Below are positions 34,669 to 44,470 of a stretch of DNA of 64,000 nucleotides, in pieces. The notes under the pieces are model-generated. The model was not told where the DNA came from, ran no database searches, and saw nothing but the letters and a program-made list of their open reading frames with translations. This stretch comes from Gloeocapsopsis crepidinum LEGE 06123 (GTDB lineage Bacteria; Cyanobacteriota; Cyanobacteriia; Cyanobacteriales; Chroococcidiopsidaceae). A program made the position numbers and the translations under genes. The stretch is taken from positions 1 to 64,000 of the forward strand of contig NZ_JADEWN010000013.1 in the NCBI RefSeq assembly GCF_015207655.1. The letters run 5' to 3'. How positions within the stretch are numbered: position 1 is the first letter of the stretch; each line of letters opens with the position of its first letter.

Positions 34669-37340
34669 TGTCTATATTAAGGTCAGTAGCCCTGGAATCC
34701 ACTCCGCAGCAGGCTAAATATAAGTTGATAAAAATAAAATTATGCTTATTCCCATTAGCTTCATACTGCTTATCAGTCATGATGCCATTAGTGAGAATAC
34801 AACCTGCAACAGCAGCAGATACAAGCGTCCTAGGAGTTGTAAAAAGCCAAGAGAATGCGGCGCAGTGGCAGGGAATAACTGAGCGATTGCAAGTAGCGAA
34901 AGTTGCGTATTGTGTGATTGACTTAGAAAATGTGAGAAACGCAACAGATTTAAGCGATCGCCCAGTAGTATTTTTACCCAATGTTGCTACTTTGTCTCCA
35001 ACACAAGCAATTGCTTTAGAAGAATGGATTAGCCGAGGCGGGAAAGTTATTGCAAGTGGTCCTGTAGGAAATATGAGTCAACCAGGAGTACGTCAACTAT
35101 TGCGATCGCTATTGGGCGCCTACTGGGGTTTTGAGTTGAATCAGCCTTCGCAAGTGCAACCTTTAAGAATCAATACGCAAAATTGGGTACGTCAACCAGG
35201 ACTTGCGGGTACGATTCGTGGGGGAGTTGTGATTCCAGCAAGTTTGACAAGTAAACCCGCAGCAATTTGGCAATCAAAAGATACTCCCTCAGCAGTTGTG
35301 ACAACGGAACGCTCTACAGTCTTAGGCTGGCAGTGGGGAACCAATACTGCTGCACCAGTAGCAATGGATAGTGCTTGGTTACGCGCAGCAGTGAGTCGCT
35401 ATGTTCCTGTATCAAATGCGCAAACAACAACACCAAAAAACTGTAACGGTAGTGCAATTGCTATATCTCCACCGCAACCACAACCACCTGCACCAAAGCC
35501 TACTGCAATCGTCCCTCAACCAAAAGTAACACCACCCGTCAACCGCCAAGAGGAAGAAATTGAACGAATTGCTCCTAGAGGATTACTAGCACCTGATAGT
35601 AATAATCGGCTCGCAAATGTAGAAGCGATCGCTCTGCAACAAGAACTACAAAATCTTATAGGTCGGTTTGAGAGTGCTCAATTAGCTGCCAACGCTCAAA
35701 GCGGGATCAAAGCTAATCCTACCATCGAGTCTAGAGCTGTAGCTCAAGCGCTAACAGATGCAAAAGCAATTGCCAAGACGCTACCACAGCTTGTTCGCCA
35801 AGGCAACTATGTTGCTGCACGCAACCAATGGCTCAAAGCACAGCAAATTTTGTGGCAAAACTATCCGAGCGATCGCCCTCTTGCCCAACCAGAAATTCGC
35901 GCCGTGTGGTTAGACAGAGGTAGCATTGTGCGAGCAGGTTCACAACAGGGATTAGCCAAAATTTTTGACCAACTCGCCGCTGCAGGAATTAATACAGTCT
36001 TTTTTGAAACGGTGAATGCAGGGTATCCGATATACCAAAGTAGGGTTGCACCCCAACAAAATCCGTTAATTCAAGGATGGGATCCTCTAGCTAGTGCGGT
36101 GAAGCTAGCTAAAGCACGCGATATGGAGTTACACGCTTGGGTATGGGTGTTTGCCGCAGGAAACCAACGTCACAATACTATCGTTAATCTGCCAGTAGAT
36201 TATCCAGGACCATTAATCGCAGCTAACCCTGAGTGGGCGAGTTACGATAACCGAGGAAGCATGTTTCCTCCTGGTCAAGGCAAGCCCTTTTTAGATCCAG
36301 CAAATCCTGAAGTCCGCAGCTATTTACTACGACTGTTTGAAGAAATTGTCAGCCGCTATCAAGTCGATGGTTTACAACTAGATTACATTCGCTATCCTTT
36401 CCAAGACCCTGGAGCCGAGCGCACCTATGGCTATGGTAAAGTAGCACGGCAGAAGTTCCAGCAATTGACCGGAGTCGATCCAGTCCAAATTTCACCCCGC
36501 CAACCAAATTTGTGGCAGAGGTGGACGCAATTTCGCACCCAGCAAGTTGATAGTTTTGTGACAGAAGTTTCTGGGCACTTGCGGCGCAAACATCCTCAGA
36601 TTATTTTATCTGCAGCAGTATTTCCGCTTGCTGAAAACGAGCGGATTCAAAAATTGCAACAACACTGGGAAGTATGGGCAAGTCGTGGTGATGTTGACAT
36701 GATTGTCCCGATGACTTATGCATTAGATACGTATCGCTTTGGGCGTCTCGCCCAACCTTGGATTGCTTCAAATAAGTTAGGTTCAACATTACTCCTACCA
36801 GGAATTCGTCTACTTGACTTACCTGTATCAACAGCTGTCGATCAAATTCAACTAGCAAGAGATCTCCCCGTCAGTGGATATTCATTATTTGCTGTAGAAA
36901 ATTTGAGTGACGAGTTACAAACACTGTTTCAGCAAACTCAAGGTGGTAATACCCAAGCACCAGTCCCCTATCGCCAGCCTTTCCAAACCGCAGCAGCCCG
37001 TTACAATAGCTTGCAGCAAGAGTGGAACTTTCTTGTCGTAAATAATCAGTTGCGACTCAGTGGGCGATCGCTTTCATTATTTCATCTCCAAGCCGCAGAT
37101 GTAGAAAATGCCCTGAAGCAACTTGCTGCAGAGCCTTCGTTTAGTCGCTTGACAGTGGCTAGAGCCGCGTTAACAAACTTTCAGTTGCAATTTAGAAGTT
37201 GGATACGCCCCTATGCTTTAGAAAATTCTTATCAAGCTAAAGTATGGGAAAATCGTTTGGCAACAATCGAAAGACTCCTAAACTATGGTGAAACAGTTGT
37301 CCTGAAACGCGAAGTAGCACCAGTTGCTCATCGGGAATAA
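34668..37340 (+). CDS. GHL10-type family-10-like glycoside hydrolase, exported
   Basis: An 890-residue protein. The N terminus has a signal-like hydrophobic stretch (CLFPLASYCLSVMM) and a ThuA/GATase-like region to about 270 (VFLPNVATLSPTQAIALEEW). A Pro-rich linker follows, then the GHL10 (DUF187) TIM barrel from about 410: EIRAVWLDRGSI, TVFFETVNAGYPIY, ELHAWVWVFAAGN, DGLQLDYIRYP and MIVPMTYALDTYRFG. Relatives such as DigH cut denuded peptidoglycan glycan strands between daughter cells, so a wall role is plausible here but not proven. It follows the radical SAM gene by a one-base overlap and precedes the GH31 gene by about 110 bases. Confidence 0.87.
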   Translation: MSILRSVALESTPQQAKYKLIKIKLCLFPLASYCLSVMMPLVRIQPATAADTSVLGVVKSQENAAQWQGITERLQVAKVAYCVIDLENVRNATDLSDRPVVFLPNVATLSPTQAIALEEWISRGGKVIASGPVGNMSQPGVRQLLRSLLGAYWGFELNQPSQVQPLRINTQNWVRQPGLAGTIRGGVVIPASLTSKPAAIWQSKDTPSAVVTTERSTVLGWQWGTNTAAPVAMDSAWLRAAVSRYVPVSNAQTTTPKNCNGSAIAISPPQPQPPAPKPTAIVPQPKVTPPVNRQEEEIERIAPRGLLAPDSNNRLANVEAIALQQELQNLIGRFESAQLAANAQSGIKANPTIESRAVAQALTDAKAIAKTLPQLVRQGNYVAARNQWLKAQQILWQNYPSDRPLAQPEIRAVWLDRGSIVRAGSQQGLAKIFDQLAAAGINTVFFETVNAGYPIYQSRVAPQQNPLIQGWDPLASAVKLAKARDMELHAWVWVFAAGNQRHNTIVNLPVDYPGPLIAANPEWASYDNRGSMFPPGQGKPFLDPANPEVRSYLLRLFEEIVSRYQVDGLQLDYIRYPFQDPGAERTYGYGKVARQKFQQLTGVDPVQISPRQPNLWQRWTQFRTQQVDSFVTEVSGHLRRKHPQIILSAAVFPLAENERIQKLQQHWEVWASRGDVDMIVPMTYALDTYRFGRLAQPWIASNKLGSTLLLPGIRLLDLPVSTAVDQIQLARDLPVSGYSLFAVENLSDELQTLFQQTQGGNTQAPVPYRQPFQTAAARYNSLQQEWNFLVVNNQLRLSGRSLSLFHLQAADVENALKQLAAEPSFSRLTVARAALTNFQLQFRSWIRPYALENSYQAKVWENRLATIERLLNYGETVVLKREVAPVAHRE

Positions 37341-37448
37341 ACATCTTACAGCGCAGAAAACTTGACAGAATATATCTAACTAATTACACTTGTCTTTCTA
37401 GTTTTTTCATCTTACACTGACTGCCGATGGAAAGACTGCTAATGGTTT

Positions 37449-39800
37449 ATGCCGCAATATTTTGGACAATTACCGAGCAACGAACAGCCTTGGCAAACAC
37501 TGAGTGCAATACAAGAATCGCAAGAAGGTCATACTGTCCGCTTTGATTCCGGTCAGTCATGTCTAAAGATTAATGTCCTTGCCCCTAATTTAATTCGCAT
37601 ACGACTAGCACCGACAGGAGAGTTTACACCAAGGCGATCGTGGGCAGTTACCCAAGATGATACTGCATGGCAAGTTCCGTCGTTTGAGGTGAAAAAGACA
37701 GACACTACTGTAGAGATTCAAACTGAACAATTGCGAGTAGTTGTTCAAAAAGAAAACGGGCAAATAGCTTGCTATGATTTGGCTAATCGTCCTTTTGCAG
37801 TTGATGCTGCAGGAATGGGCTGGCGCTTGGGAACAACAGCAGCTTGGAAGCAAATTGCGGCTGATGAGCATTTTTATGGTTTCGGCGAACGTACGGGCTT
37901 GTTAGATAAACGCAGTGAAGTCAAAACGAATTGGACAACGGATGCGTTAGATTACGGTTCGCTGACTGACGAAATGTATCAAGCAATTCCTTTTTTTATT
38001 GCTTTGCGTCCTGAAGTAGGCTATGGCATCTTTTTTAACACTACGTTTTGGAGTCGCTTTGATCTTGGTGTCGCACAGCCAGGAATTTGGCACATGGAGA
38101 CACACGCAGGTGAATTAGACTACTACATTATTTATGGTCCAACACCAGCAAAAATTCTTGCTACCTACACTCAGCTAACGGGACGAATGCCTTTACCGCC
38201 CAAATGGGCTTTGGGTTATCATCAATGTCGCTGGAGTTACGAATCGGAAACAGTTGTTCGAGAACTTGCCCAAGAATTTCGCGATCGCCAAATTCCTTGT
38301 GATGTGATTCATCTTGATATCGACTATATGCGGGGATATCGAGTATTCACCTGGAGTCCGCGGCGGTTTCCCCATCCAGAAAAGTTAATCAAAGAACTTG
38401 CAGAAGATGGCTTCAAAACAGTTACAATCATTGATCCTGGTGTGAAGTACGAACCAGAGGCAGATTACCCAGTTTTCGATCAAGGAGTAGCACGCGATTA
38501 TTTTGTTCGCAAAGCCGACGGACAATTATTTCATGGCTATGTATGGCCTGATAAGGCGGTATTTCCCGATTTTATGCGTGCTGATGTGCGTCAGTGGTGG
38601 GGAGAATTACACCAAAGCTTAACAGAAATTGGGATTGCGGGAATTTGGAATGATATGAATGAACCCGCAATCAACGATCGCCCGTTTGGGGATGAAGGTG
38701 AGAAGATTTGGTTTCCATTAGATGCACCACAAGGAGGGGTGAAAGAAACGGATTGTGTGACTCATGCAGAGACGCATAACTTGTATGGTTCAATGATGGC
38801 TCGCTCTTGTGCTGAAGGATTGGAAAAACTGCGACAGAATGAGCGATCATTTGTGTTGACACGGTCAGGGTACGCAGGAATTCAACGTTGGTCGTCGGTG
38901 TGGATGGGTGACAACCATTCATTGTGGGATCATCTAGAAATGTCGCTCCCGATGCTTTGCAATATGGGCTTATCAGGGGTTGCCTTTGTCGGATGCGATA
39001 TTGGTGGATTTGCAAGTAATGCCACAGCAGAATTATTTGCACGTTGGATGCAAGTTGGAATGCTATATCCTTTGATGCGCGGTCACTCAGCCCTGACAAC
39101 CGCACAACACGAACCTTGGACATTTGGCGATCGCACAGAAAAGATTTGCCGCGAGTATATTAATTTACGCTATCGATTATTACCATACATTTATACGTTG
39201 TTTTGGCAAGCTGCAACCACAGGCGCACCGATTTTACGTCCCTTACTCTACGACTTTCCTAACGACCCGCACACGTATACGTTACATGACCAAGTATTAC
39301 TCGGTTCCTCACTCATGGCTGCACCAATTTATCGCCCTGGAGTTGAGCATCGGGCAGTCTACTTACCAGCAGGAACTTGGTATGACTGGTGGAGTGGCGA
39401 TCGCTATACAGGATTAACACATATCCTTGCCCACGCCCCACTAGAAAAAATGCCCCTTTATGTTAAGGCGGGAGCAATTATTCCTATGCAGCCTGTGATG
39501 CAATACGTTGATGAGCGATCGCTCGATCCATTAACGCTACGTGTTTGGCAAGGTGATGGTGAATTTACCCTCTACGAAGATGATGGACACACTTTTGCCT
39601 ACAAAGATAATGCTTACACAACAACAAAATTCAGTGTAAATACTGAAGAAAATCAAGTGATTTTTGGAATTAATCAACGTGAAGGAAGTTTGTTTTTACC
39701 CTCGCGAGAAGTGATTGTTGAGCTTGTGGGAGTTGGCAAACAGCGATTTAATGATGATGGCACAGCACGGCAGTTGGTTTTTAATTTAAAACCTCAGTGA
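37449..39800 (+). CDS. GH31-family alpha-glucosidase
   Basis: A 783-residue glycoside hydrolase family 31 enzyme that releases glucose or a related sugar from alpha-linked substrates. Visible: an N-terminal beta-sandwich with HFYGFGERTGLLDKR, substrate-site WALGYHQCRWSYES, IDYMRGYRVFTW, the catalytic nucleophile Asp of WNDMNEPAIN at about residue 402, and the acid/base region MGDNHSLWDHL. The C-terminal beta domains are complete (LPAGTWYDWWSGDRY). No signal peptide is seen, so it is probably cytoplasmic, perhaps in glycogen or glucosylglycerol turnover. Last gene of the plus-strand series from uppP. Confidence 0.94.
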   Translation: MPQYFGQLPSNEQPWQTLSAIQESQEGHTVRFDSGQSCLKINVLAPNLIRIRLAPTGEFTPRRSWAVTQDDTAWQVPSFEVKKTDTTVEIQTEQLRVVVQKENGQIACYDLANRPFAVDAAGMGWRLGTTAAWKQIAADEHFYGFGERTGLLDKRSEVKTNWTTDALDYGSLTDEMYQAIPFFIALRPEVGYGIFFNTTFWSRFDLGVAQPGIWHMETHAGELDYYIIYGPTPAKILATYTQLTGRMPLPPKWALGYHQCRWSYESETVVRELAQEFRDRQIPCDVIHLDIDYMRGYRVFTWSPRRFPHPEKLIKELAEDGFKTVTIIDPGVKYEPEADYPVFDQGVARDYFVRKADGQLFHGYVWPDKAVFPDFMRADVRQWWGELHQSLTEIGIAGIWNDMNEPAINDRPFGDEGEKIWFPLDAPQGGVKETDCVTHAETHNLYGSMMARSCAEGLEKLRQNERSFVLTRSGYAGIQRWSSVWMGDNHSLWDHLEMSLPMLCNMGLSGVAFVGCDIGGFASNATAELFARWMQVGMLYPLMRGHSALTTAQHEPWTFGDRTEKICREYINLRYRLLPYIYTLFWQAATTGAPILRPLLYDFPNDPHTYTLHDQVLLGSSLMAAPIYRPGVEHRAVYLPAGTWYDWWSGDRYTGLTHILAHAPLEKMPLYVKAGAIIPMQPVMQYVDERSLDPLTLRVWQGDGEFTLYEDDGHTFAYKDNAYTTTKFSVNTEENQVIFGINQREGSLFLPSREVIVELVGVGKQRFNDDGTARQLVFNLKPQ

Positions 39801-39893
39801 ATGTGTGCATGAGTATGAACGACAAAACACTGAGAAGCAGGAATTTTTTATACAAGTGGACAAATTAACTAAAATTAAGCATGGCACAACAGG

Positions 39894-42164
39894 TTGAGAA
39901 TGCGCACTAGCAAGCAAATTCAGGCAGAAATTGAGGAAAAGTTTGGTTTTTTTCCACCATTCTTTACTCCAGCACTGCATAATTCACAGGTGTTGGAAAA
40001 TTTGTGGCAGCAAACACTCATTGCCTATATTCATAATCCTCTGTCTGCGGTTTTTAAGGAAAAGCTGAGTGCTTACTTATCGCGCTTTTGTACTGTTCCT
40101 TACTGTATGATTTGTCATAGCTGTACTCTACGTCCTTTAGGAATGAAAGCTGAGGAAGTATTGCAGCTATTGGAGACACCACCTCCGAATGTGGAAGAAA
40201 TTGAATCTCATCTGCAAATCTTAGCTGCATACGCCAAGTTGAATGTTTTACCTCAAGCAAACTCATCATTAGAAGAAAGTTTACTTGTTTGTGCCATATT
40301 TATCTTTTTGGAAGGAGAAGCGGCAGAAACCTACCGCACTCAGCTACGCCAAATCTTGAGAGCAAGTAGTTATCAACACTTAGTTGCATTTGTTGCCTAT
40401 GTAAAAACTTGTCATGTATGGGCAGAAGCTAATCCTGAGGTTTCTTATGAAGCCGATAAACGCGTATTAGATAATCTTCGCTTTTTAGTGACTGAGGAAC
40501 CAAGATTAATAGAGTTTTTTCGTAACTATGCAGCAAAAGTAAAACAAGAACGGCAAACTCGCGCGGAATATCAAGCAATTCTGGCAGAACGGCAACGGAA
40601 TTTAGAAGTACTGCGAGAAAGTGAAGAAAAATACCGTAAATTGGTAGAATTATTGCCAGATACACTTTTTGTGCAATGTGAGGGTAAGTTCGTATTTGCT
40701 AACAGTGCCGGAGTAAAACTACTTGGTGCTGATAGTGTAGAGCAATTAATTGGTCAACCAATTTTAAATTTTATTCACTCAGAAAGCCAAGAAATTGCTC
40801 AAGAACGAATTCAAAAACTCAAAACGGGAAAATCTGCACCGTTTGTTGAAGAAAAATTTGTTCGGTTAGACGGTAGTGTGGTAGATGTCGAAGTGGCTGC
40901 TTTCCCTTTTCTGTATTCTGGAAACCTAGCAGCACAAGTTGTAGCGCGGGATATTAGTCTGCGTAAGCAAGCTGAAAAGGAACGTGCTGAACTTCTTGCG
41001 CGCGAACAAGCTGCACGCGCAGAAGCTGAAAGTGCAAATCGCAGTAAAGATGAATTTTTAGCAATAGTCTCGCATGAGTTGCGATCGCCGCTGAATGCTA
41101 TGTTGGGATGGGCTAGATTACTGCGTACTCGTAAGTTTGATGCGGTTACGATGGAGCGAGCTTTGGAAACAATTGAACGTAACGGTCAAGCACAATTACA
41201 ATTACTTGAAGATTTACTCGATATTTCACGAATTATTCGCGGCAAAATTTATCTTAATGTTTGTACTGTTGATATTCTATCTGTAATTACTGCTGCGATT
41301 GAAACTGTACAACTTGCCGCCGATACGAAGTCAATTGAGTTATTGAGTGTAGTCGAAGCATCTTCATCTATTCTTGTTAGCGGGGATTTTGCGCGGTTGC
41401 AACAGGTGATTTGGAATTTACTGTCTAATGCGATTAAATTTACTCCGAATGGTGGGCGGATCGCACTGCGATCGCAACTTATTGATTCTATCGTTCGGAT
41501 TTCTGTTAGCGACACAGGTAAAGGTATTAATGCCGATTTTCTACCATTTGTTTTTGATCGGTTTCGGCAAGCTGATAGCATGAGTAGCCGAGGAGAAGGT
41601 GGCTTAGGTTTGGGACTTGCGATTGTCCGCCAGTTAGTCGAACTGCATCATGGTACAGTTTATGTTACTAGTACTGGTGAAGGACAAGGAGCCACTTTCA
41701 CTGTTGAACTGCCATTGTGTAACCATCAGGTAACAAACCAGCAGGATGTCGTGTCATCATTTACCACTGCCAGAAATTCCCTGACAGGATTGCGTATCCT
41801 TGTCGTTGATGATGAAGCTGATATTCGCGATTATGTGACTACGGTTCTAGAAGAATATGGCGCACAAGTGCAAGAAACTGCCTCTGTCGATGCGGCACTA
41901 ATTGCTATTGAAAAATCGCCACCAGATATACTTGTTAGTGATATTGGTATGCCGCAACAAGATGGTTATAGTCTCATTCAAAAAATTAGAACATTAACAC
42001 CAGAGCGTGGTAAAAACATACCTGCGATCGCACTCACTGCTTATGCAAGAGATGAGGATCGCCAACGGGCTTTAGCGGCAGGATTTCAACTTTATGCCAC
42101 TAAACCTATTGAACCAGTCAAGCTAGTTGTTGCCGTTGCAAAGTTAGTTGGGAGAAGTACCTGA
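39894..42164 (+). CDS. AhpD-like domain/PAS hybrid histidine kinase with receiver
   Basis: A 756-residue soluble hybrid kinase. Residues 1 to about 200 resemble the AhpD/carboxymuconolactone decarboxylase fold, with the cysteine cluster FCTVPYCMICHSCTLRPLGM giving C66, C71, C74, H75 and C77; C71-x-x-C74 corresponds to the redox CxxC of AhpD. Then PAS at about 240-355, coiled coil, HisKA with SHELRSPLNAMLGWARLL near 390, HATPase with LLSNAIKFTPNGG and GEGGLGLGLAIV, and a receiver from about 635 with the phospho-acceptor Asp in LVSDIGMPQQDG. A thiol- or peroxide-sensing input is inferred. The 3' end overlaps the convergent lipoprotein gene by 21 bases. Confidence 0.88.
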   Translation: MRMRTSKQIQAEIEEKFGFFPPFFTPALHNSQVLENLWQQTLIAYIHNPLSAVFKEKLSAYLSRFCTVPYCMICHSCTLRPLGMKAEEVLQLLETPPPNVEEIESHLQILAAYAKLNVLPQANSSLEESLLVCAIFIFLEGEAAETYRTQLRQILRASSYQHLVAFVAYVKTCHVWAEANPEVSYEADKRVLDNLRFLVTEEPRLIEFFRNYAAKVKQERQTRAEYQAILAERQRNLEVLRESEEKYRKLVELLPDTLFVQCEGKFVFANSAGVKLLGADSVEQLIGQPILNFIHSESQEIAQERIQKLKTGKSAPFVEEKFVRLDGSVVDVEVAAFPFLYSGNLAAQVVARDISLRKQAEKERAELLAREQAARAEAESANRSKDEFLAIVSHELRSPLNAMLGWARLLRTRKFDAVTMERALETIERNGQAQLQLLEDLLDISRIIRGKIYLNVCTVDILSVITAAIETVQLAADTKSIELLSVVEASSSILVSGDFARLQQVIWNLLSNAIKFTPNGGRIALRSQLIDSIVRISVSDTGKGINADFLPFVFDRFRQADSMSSRGEGGLGLGLAIVRQLVELHHGTVYVTSTGEGQGATFTVELPLCNHQVTNQQDVVSSFTTARNSLTGLRILVVDDEADIRDYVTTVLEEYGAQVQETASVDAALIAIEKSPPDILVSDIGMPQQDGYSLIQKIRTLTPERGKNIPAIALTAYARDEDRQRALAAGFQLYATKPIEPVKLVVAVAKLVGRST

Positions 42165-43736
42165 TGTTAATGGATTAGGTTGCGTTTGTTTTGCTTGGGG
42201 CACAACTGTTAAGTAAGGATTCAGTAAGTTTTCTTCTACCCAGCCAGAGTAGTATTTTAGAGTTGTAGCATTTTCAGAAATCTCTATTAGTTCTAGATCG
42301 CCACGTACCGCATTAAAATTACTAGGACGATTTGGTTCTACAATCATACTTGTGGTAATTCCACGAGGACCACCACCAAATTCATTCTGTGCAACTTCAT
42401 CCCAACCGCGTACAAAGCGATCGCCTTGCCAATGCCATTCTGAACCAGCCCAATCAATTGCAGGTTTTCCTGGTGGAATTAACTGGGGAAATTGCTCAGT
42501 TCTCACACCTTCATTGAGTGTAACAATGAAACCTGGCTCATAGCGAACTTCATAGCGACTTTGGCGCGTTTCATAATCGAGAGGATGCGACCACAAAATT
42601 TCGATTTCTCCACCTTGGGTATTAGATAGTGTCGCTGCCGGAGTTTTTTCTAGCAATCCGCGATAAATTGGTACTTCTGCAGGGAGTTTAGCCATTAATG
42701 CAAACCGCCAACACAACCAGCGATCGGGATTTTCAGCAGCTTGCCACTGTAGTTGACAAACACCATTTCCTGTCCCTACCCACAGCGTATCGCCTGCTAC
42801 TTCAAGTTGTGTAGGAATTGCTCCTACAAGCGGGCTATTATGGACAGTATAAGCATTGAGACTACCCGAATTGGGATTTGCTAAATCTGGGCGGTAAGCA
42901 ACTAGCCCATACGCGGGAATATGAGGATTACCCTCTCCGCTAATCTTTGTTCCTAACCATAGTGTAGGAGCATCTGCATCGCCAGTAACGACTAAGTCTG
43001 TAATCTGCTGTGAAGCAATTTCCTGGGGTTGAAATAATGTAAATTGATCTGTTTGTGGTTCGTAGCTGACAATTGTAGTGATACCACTGTTACCTTCACC
43101 TTGCTCAAATGCAATCGACCACCAAATCCGCTGTCCATTAGTCACCGCAGCCGTTATTTGTGGTATTCCTAATTTGGTGCCAGTCCCTGAATATCCGTTC
43201 CGAATAGCAGATGCTTGCAAATCTTTGAGTGTATATAGTATTTTTTGCTGCGGTTGCTGATCAGAAGTAATTAATTCAAATACAACTTTGTCGTCTTCTG
43301 GTGATACCTCTGGACGAGATAATAAATCGTCTTCGCTCAGAGTATAATTCGGTTCTAGCAGTACGCGATATTGATATGCTCGTCCATCAAAATTAACAGA
43401 TTTAAATAATGGATTAACTATTTCTTTTACTGCTTCCGAGTAGTTTTGCGGTAGTTGTAAATTGCTGGGTAAGGTTCCTGATTGAACAGTCCAACTACTG
43501 TTAGCCCGACAAAATATAAAGTCATATTTTGCTGTTTGAAAGTTGATTGTATTGGCATCATTAACAACGTTACGAATCTGATAATCTGAATAATCAAAGT
43601 AACCTGTTTGTGAATTTTGTTTTACTAAAGTTTCTGTAGGTTTTGGACAGGAGTGATTAGCTGAGCCTATGGTTGTGTAAGCATTACAAGCATTTAATAA
43701 CCAAATAGTACTCAAAAATGTAATAATCTTCTTCAT
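42144..43736 (-). CDS. Putative lipoprotein, unknown function
   Basis: A 530-residue exported protein. It starts MKKIITFLSTIWLLNAC, a lipoprotein signal with lipobox LLNAC, so Cys17 should be lipidated. The rest has no recognised domain. Short Trp/Gly beta-strand segments such as PTLWLGTKISGEG and DTLWVGTGNGVCQLQW suggest a beta-propeller. An upstream ATG at 43766 would add ten residues before the signal peptide and is less likely. It follows the small membrane-anchored gene 43782 closely (about 45 bases) on the same strand. Its tail overlaps the hybrid kinase gene. Confidence 0.75.
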   Translation of the reverse strand: MKKIITFLSTIWLLNACNAYTTIGSANHSCPKPTETLVKQNSQTGYFDYSDYQIRNVVNDANTINFQTAKYDFIFCRANSSWTVQSGTLPSNLQLPQNYSEAVKEIVNPLFKSVNFDGRAYQYRVLLEPNYTLSEDDLLSRPEVSPEDDKVVFELITSDQQPQQKILYTLKDLQASAIRNGYSGTGTKLGIPQITAAVTNGQRIWWSIAFEQGEGNSGITTIVSYEPQTDQFTLFQPQEIASQQITDLVVTGDADAPTLWLGTKISGEGNPHIPAYGLVAYRPDLANPNSGSLNAYTVHNSPLVGAIPTQLEVAGDTLWVGTGNGVCQLQWQAAENPDRWLCWRFALMAKLPAEVPIYRGLLEKTPAATLSNTQGGEIEILWSHPLDYETRQSRYEVRYEPGFIVTLNEGVRTEQFPQLIPPGKPAIDWAGSEWHWQGDRFVRGWDEVAQNEFGGGPRGITTSMIVEPNRPSNFNAVRGDLELIEISENATTLKYYSGWVEENLLNPYLTVVPQAKQTQPNPLTSGTSPN

Positions 43737-43781
43737 ACTGGATATATAGTAGGCAGTGCCTACCATACGTTGACAAGTTTT

Positions 43782-44210
43782 TTATTCTGTTGGTTCCAAT
43801 TGCAACCGTTGTAATTCCTGTTGTAAAAACTTGCCCCATTCTGCTGCTAGCGGAATTTCTGTAAATGGAACACGGATATGTGTCGAGGGTAGTAGAAATT
43901 CTAAGACAACTTCGCGACCTCTACGGGGTAAGTTATTTACATCGATGGGTTGGCTATCAATTAACAGTTGAATTGATTGAACGTCCTTCAAAGAAAAAGT
44001 TTGTAATTCAATAAGCCCTTTTTGAGTAGATTTTCCCCACGTTAAATTACTTCCTTTTTGACCTAAAACTGCATAAATATCATATTTAGCTCGTTCAAAT
44101 TGCTCAGCCCAAACTCGATAGTTTTCTACTTTTTGATATTCGTTTTTACCTTGCCAAGCTAACCAAATAAAAACACCTAACAGTGCTAGCCACAAAATTC
44201 CCCGTTCCAT
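43782..44210 (-). CDS. Small membrane-anchored protein, unknown function
   Basis: A 142-residue protein with a single N-terminal membrane helix (ILWLALLGVFIWLAWQG) and a hydrophilic domain of about 115 residues that reads as alternating helix and strand (ELQTFSLKDVQSIQLLIDSQ, GREVVLEFLLPSTHI). No family recognised. It is the first gene of a likely two-gene unit with the downstream lipoprotein, so both may act at the cell envelope. Confidence 0.72.
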   Translation of the reverse strand: MERGILWLALLGVFIWLAWQGKNEYQKVENYRVWAEQFERAKYDIYAVLGQKGSNLTWGKSTQKGLIELQTFSLKDVQSIQLLIDSQPIDVNNLPRRGREVVLEFLLPSTHIRVPFTEIPLAAEWGKFLQQELQRLQLEPTE

Positions 44211-44278
44211 AATTCAATCGTTCCGCATTTGTACTCAATGAGCCTTCTAAATAGGTGGGCATAATTGTTTACCACACA

Positions 44279-44381
44279 TTTTATGCTGGTTAATGGTTAA
44301 TCGTTAATGATTAATTGTTACTCCACTGACCATTGACCGATAACAGCCCTTAAGCTACGTCGATTTACACCCACTTACTTA
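44279..44381. repeat. Dispersed intergenic repeat B, copy 2
   Basis: Matches 14050-14153 over its full length, ending in the same ACACCCACTTACTTA block. It contains a slightly longer TTAATGGTTAATCGTTAAT section, as if a short TTAATSRTTAAT unit expanded. It lies in the divergent spacer upstream of the subtilase gene. Confidence 0.6.
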
Positions 44382-44470
44382 GCTATCACACTGTAACTAT
44401 CTTGCAACATCAAGGCAATACAGATGGCACATACGTTATGTTGATTAGTAAACTAGTGCCGAAGGATGAT

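Noticed and set aside
34661-34981. 106-codon minus-strand frame
   Set aside because: Antisense to the start of the GHL10 hydrolase gene, which has clear domain evidence.
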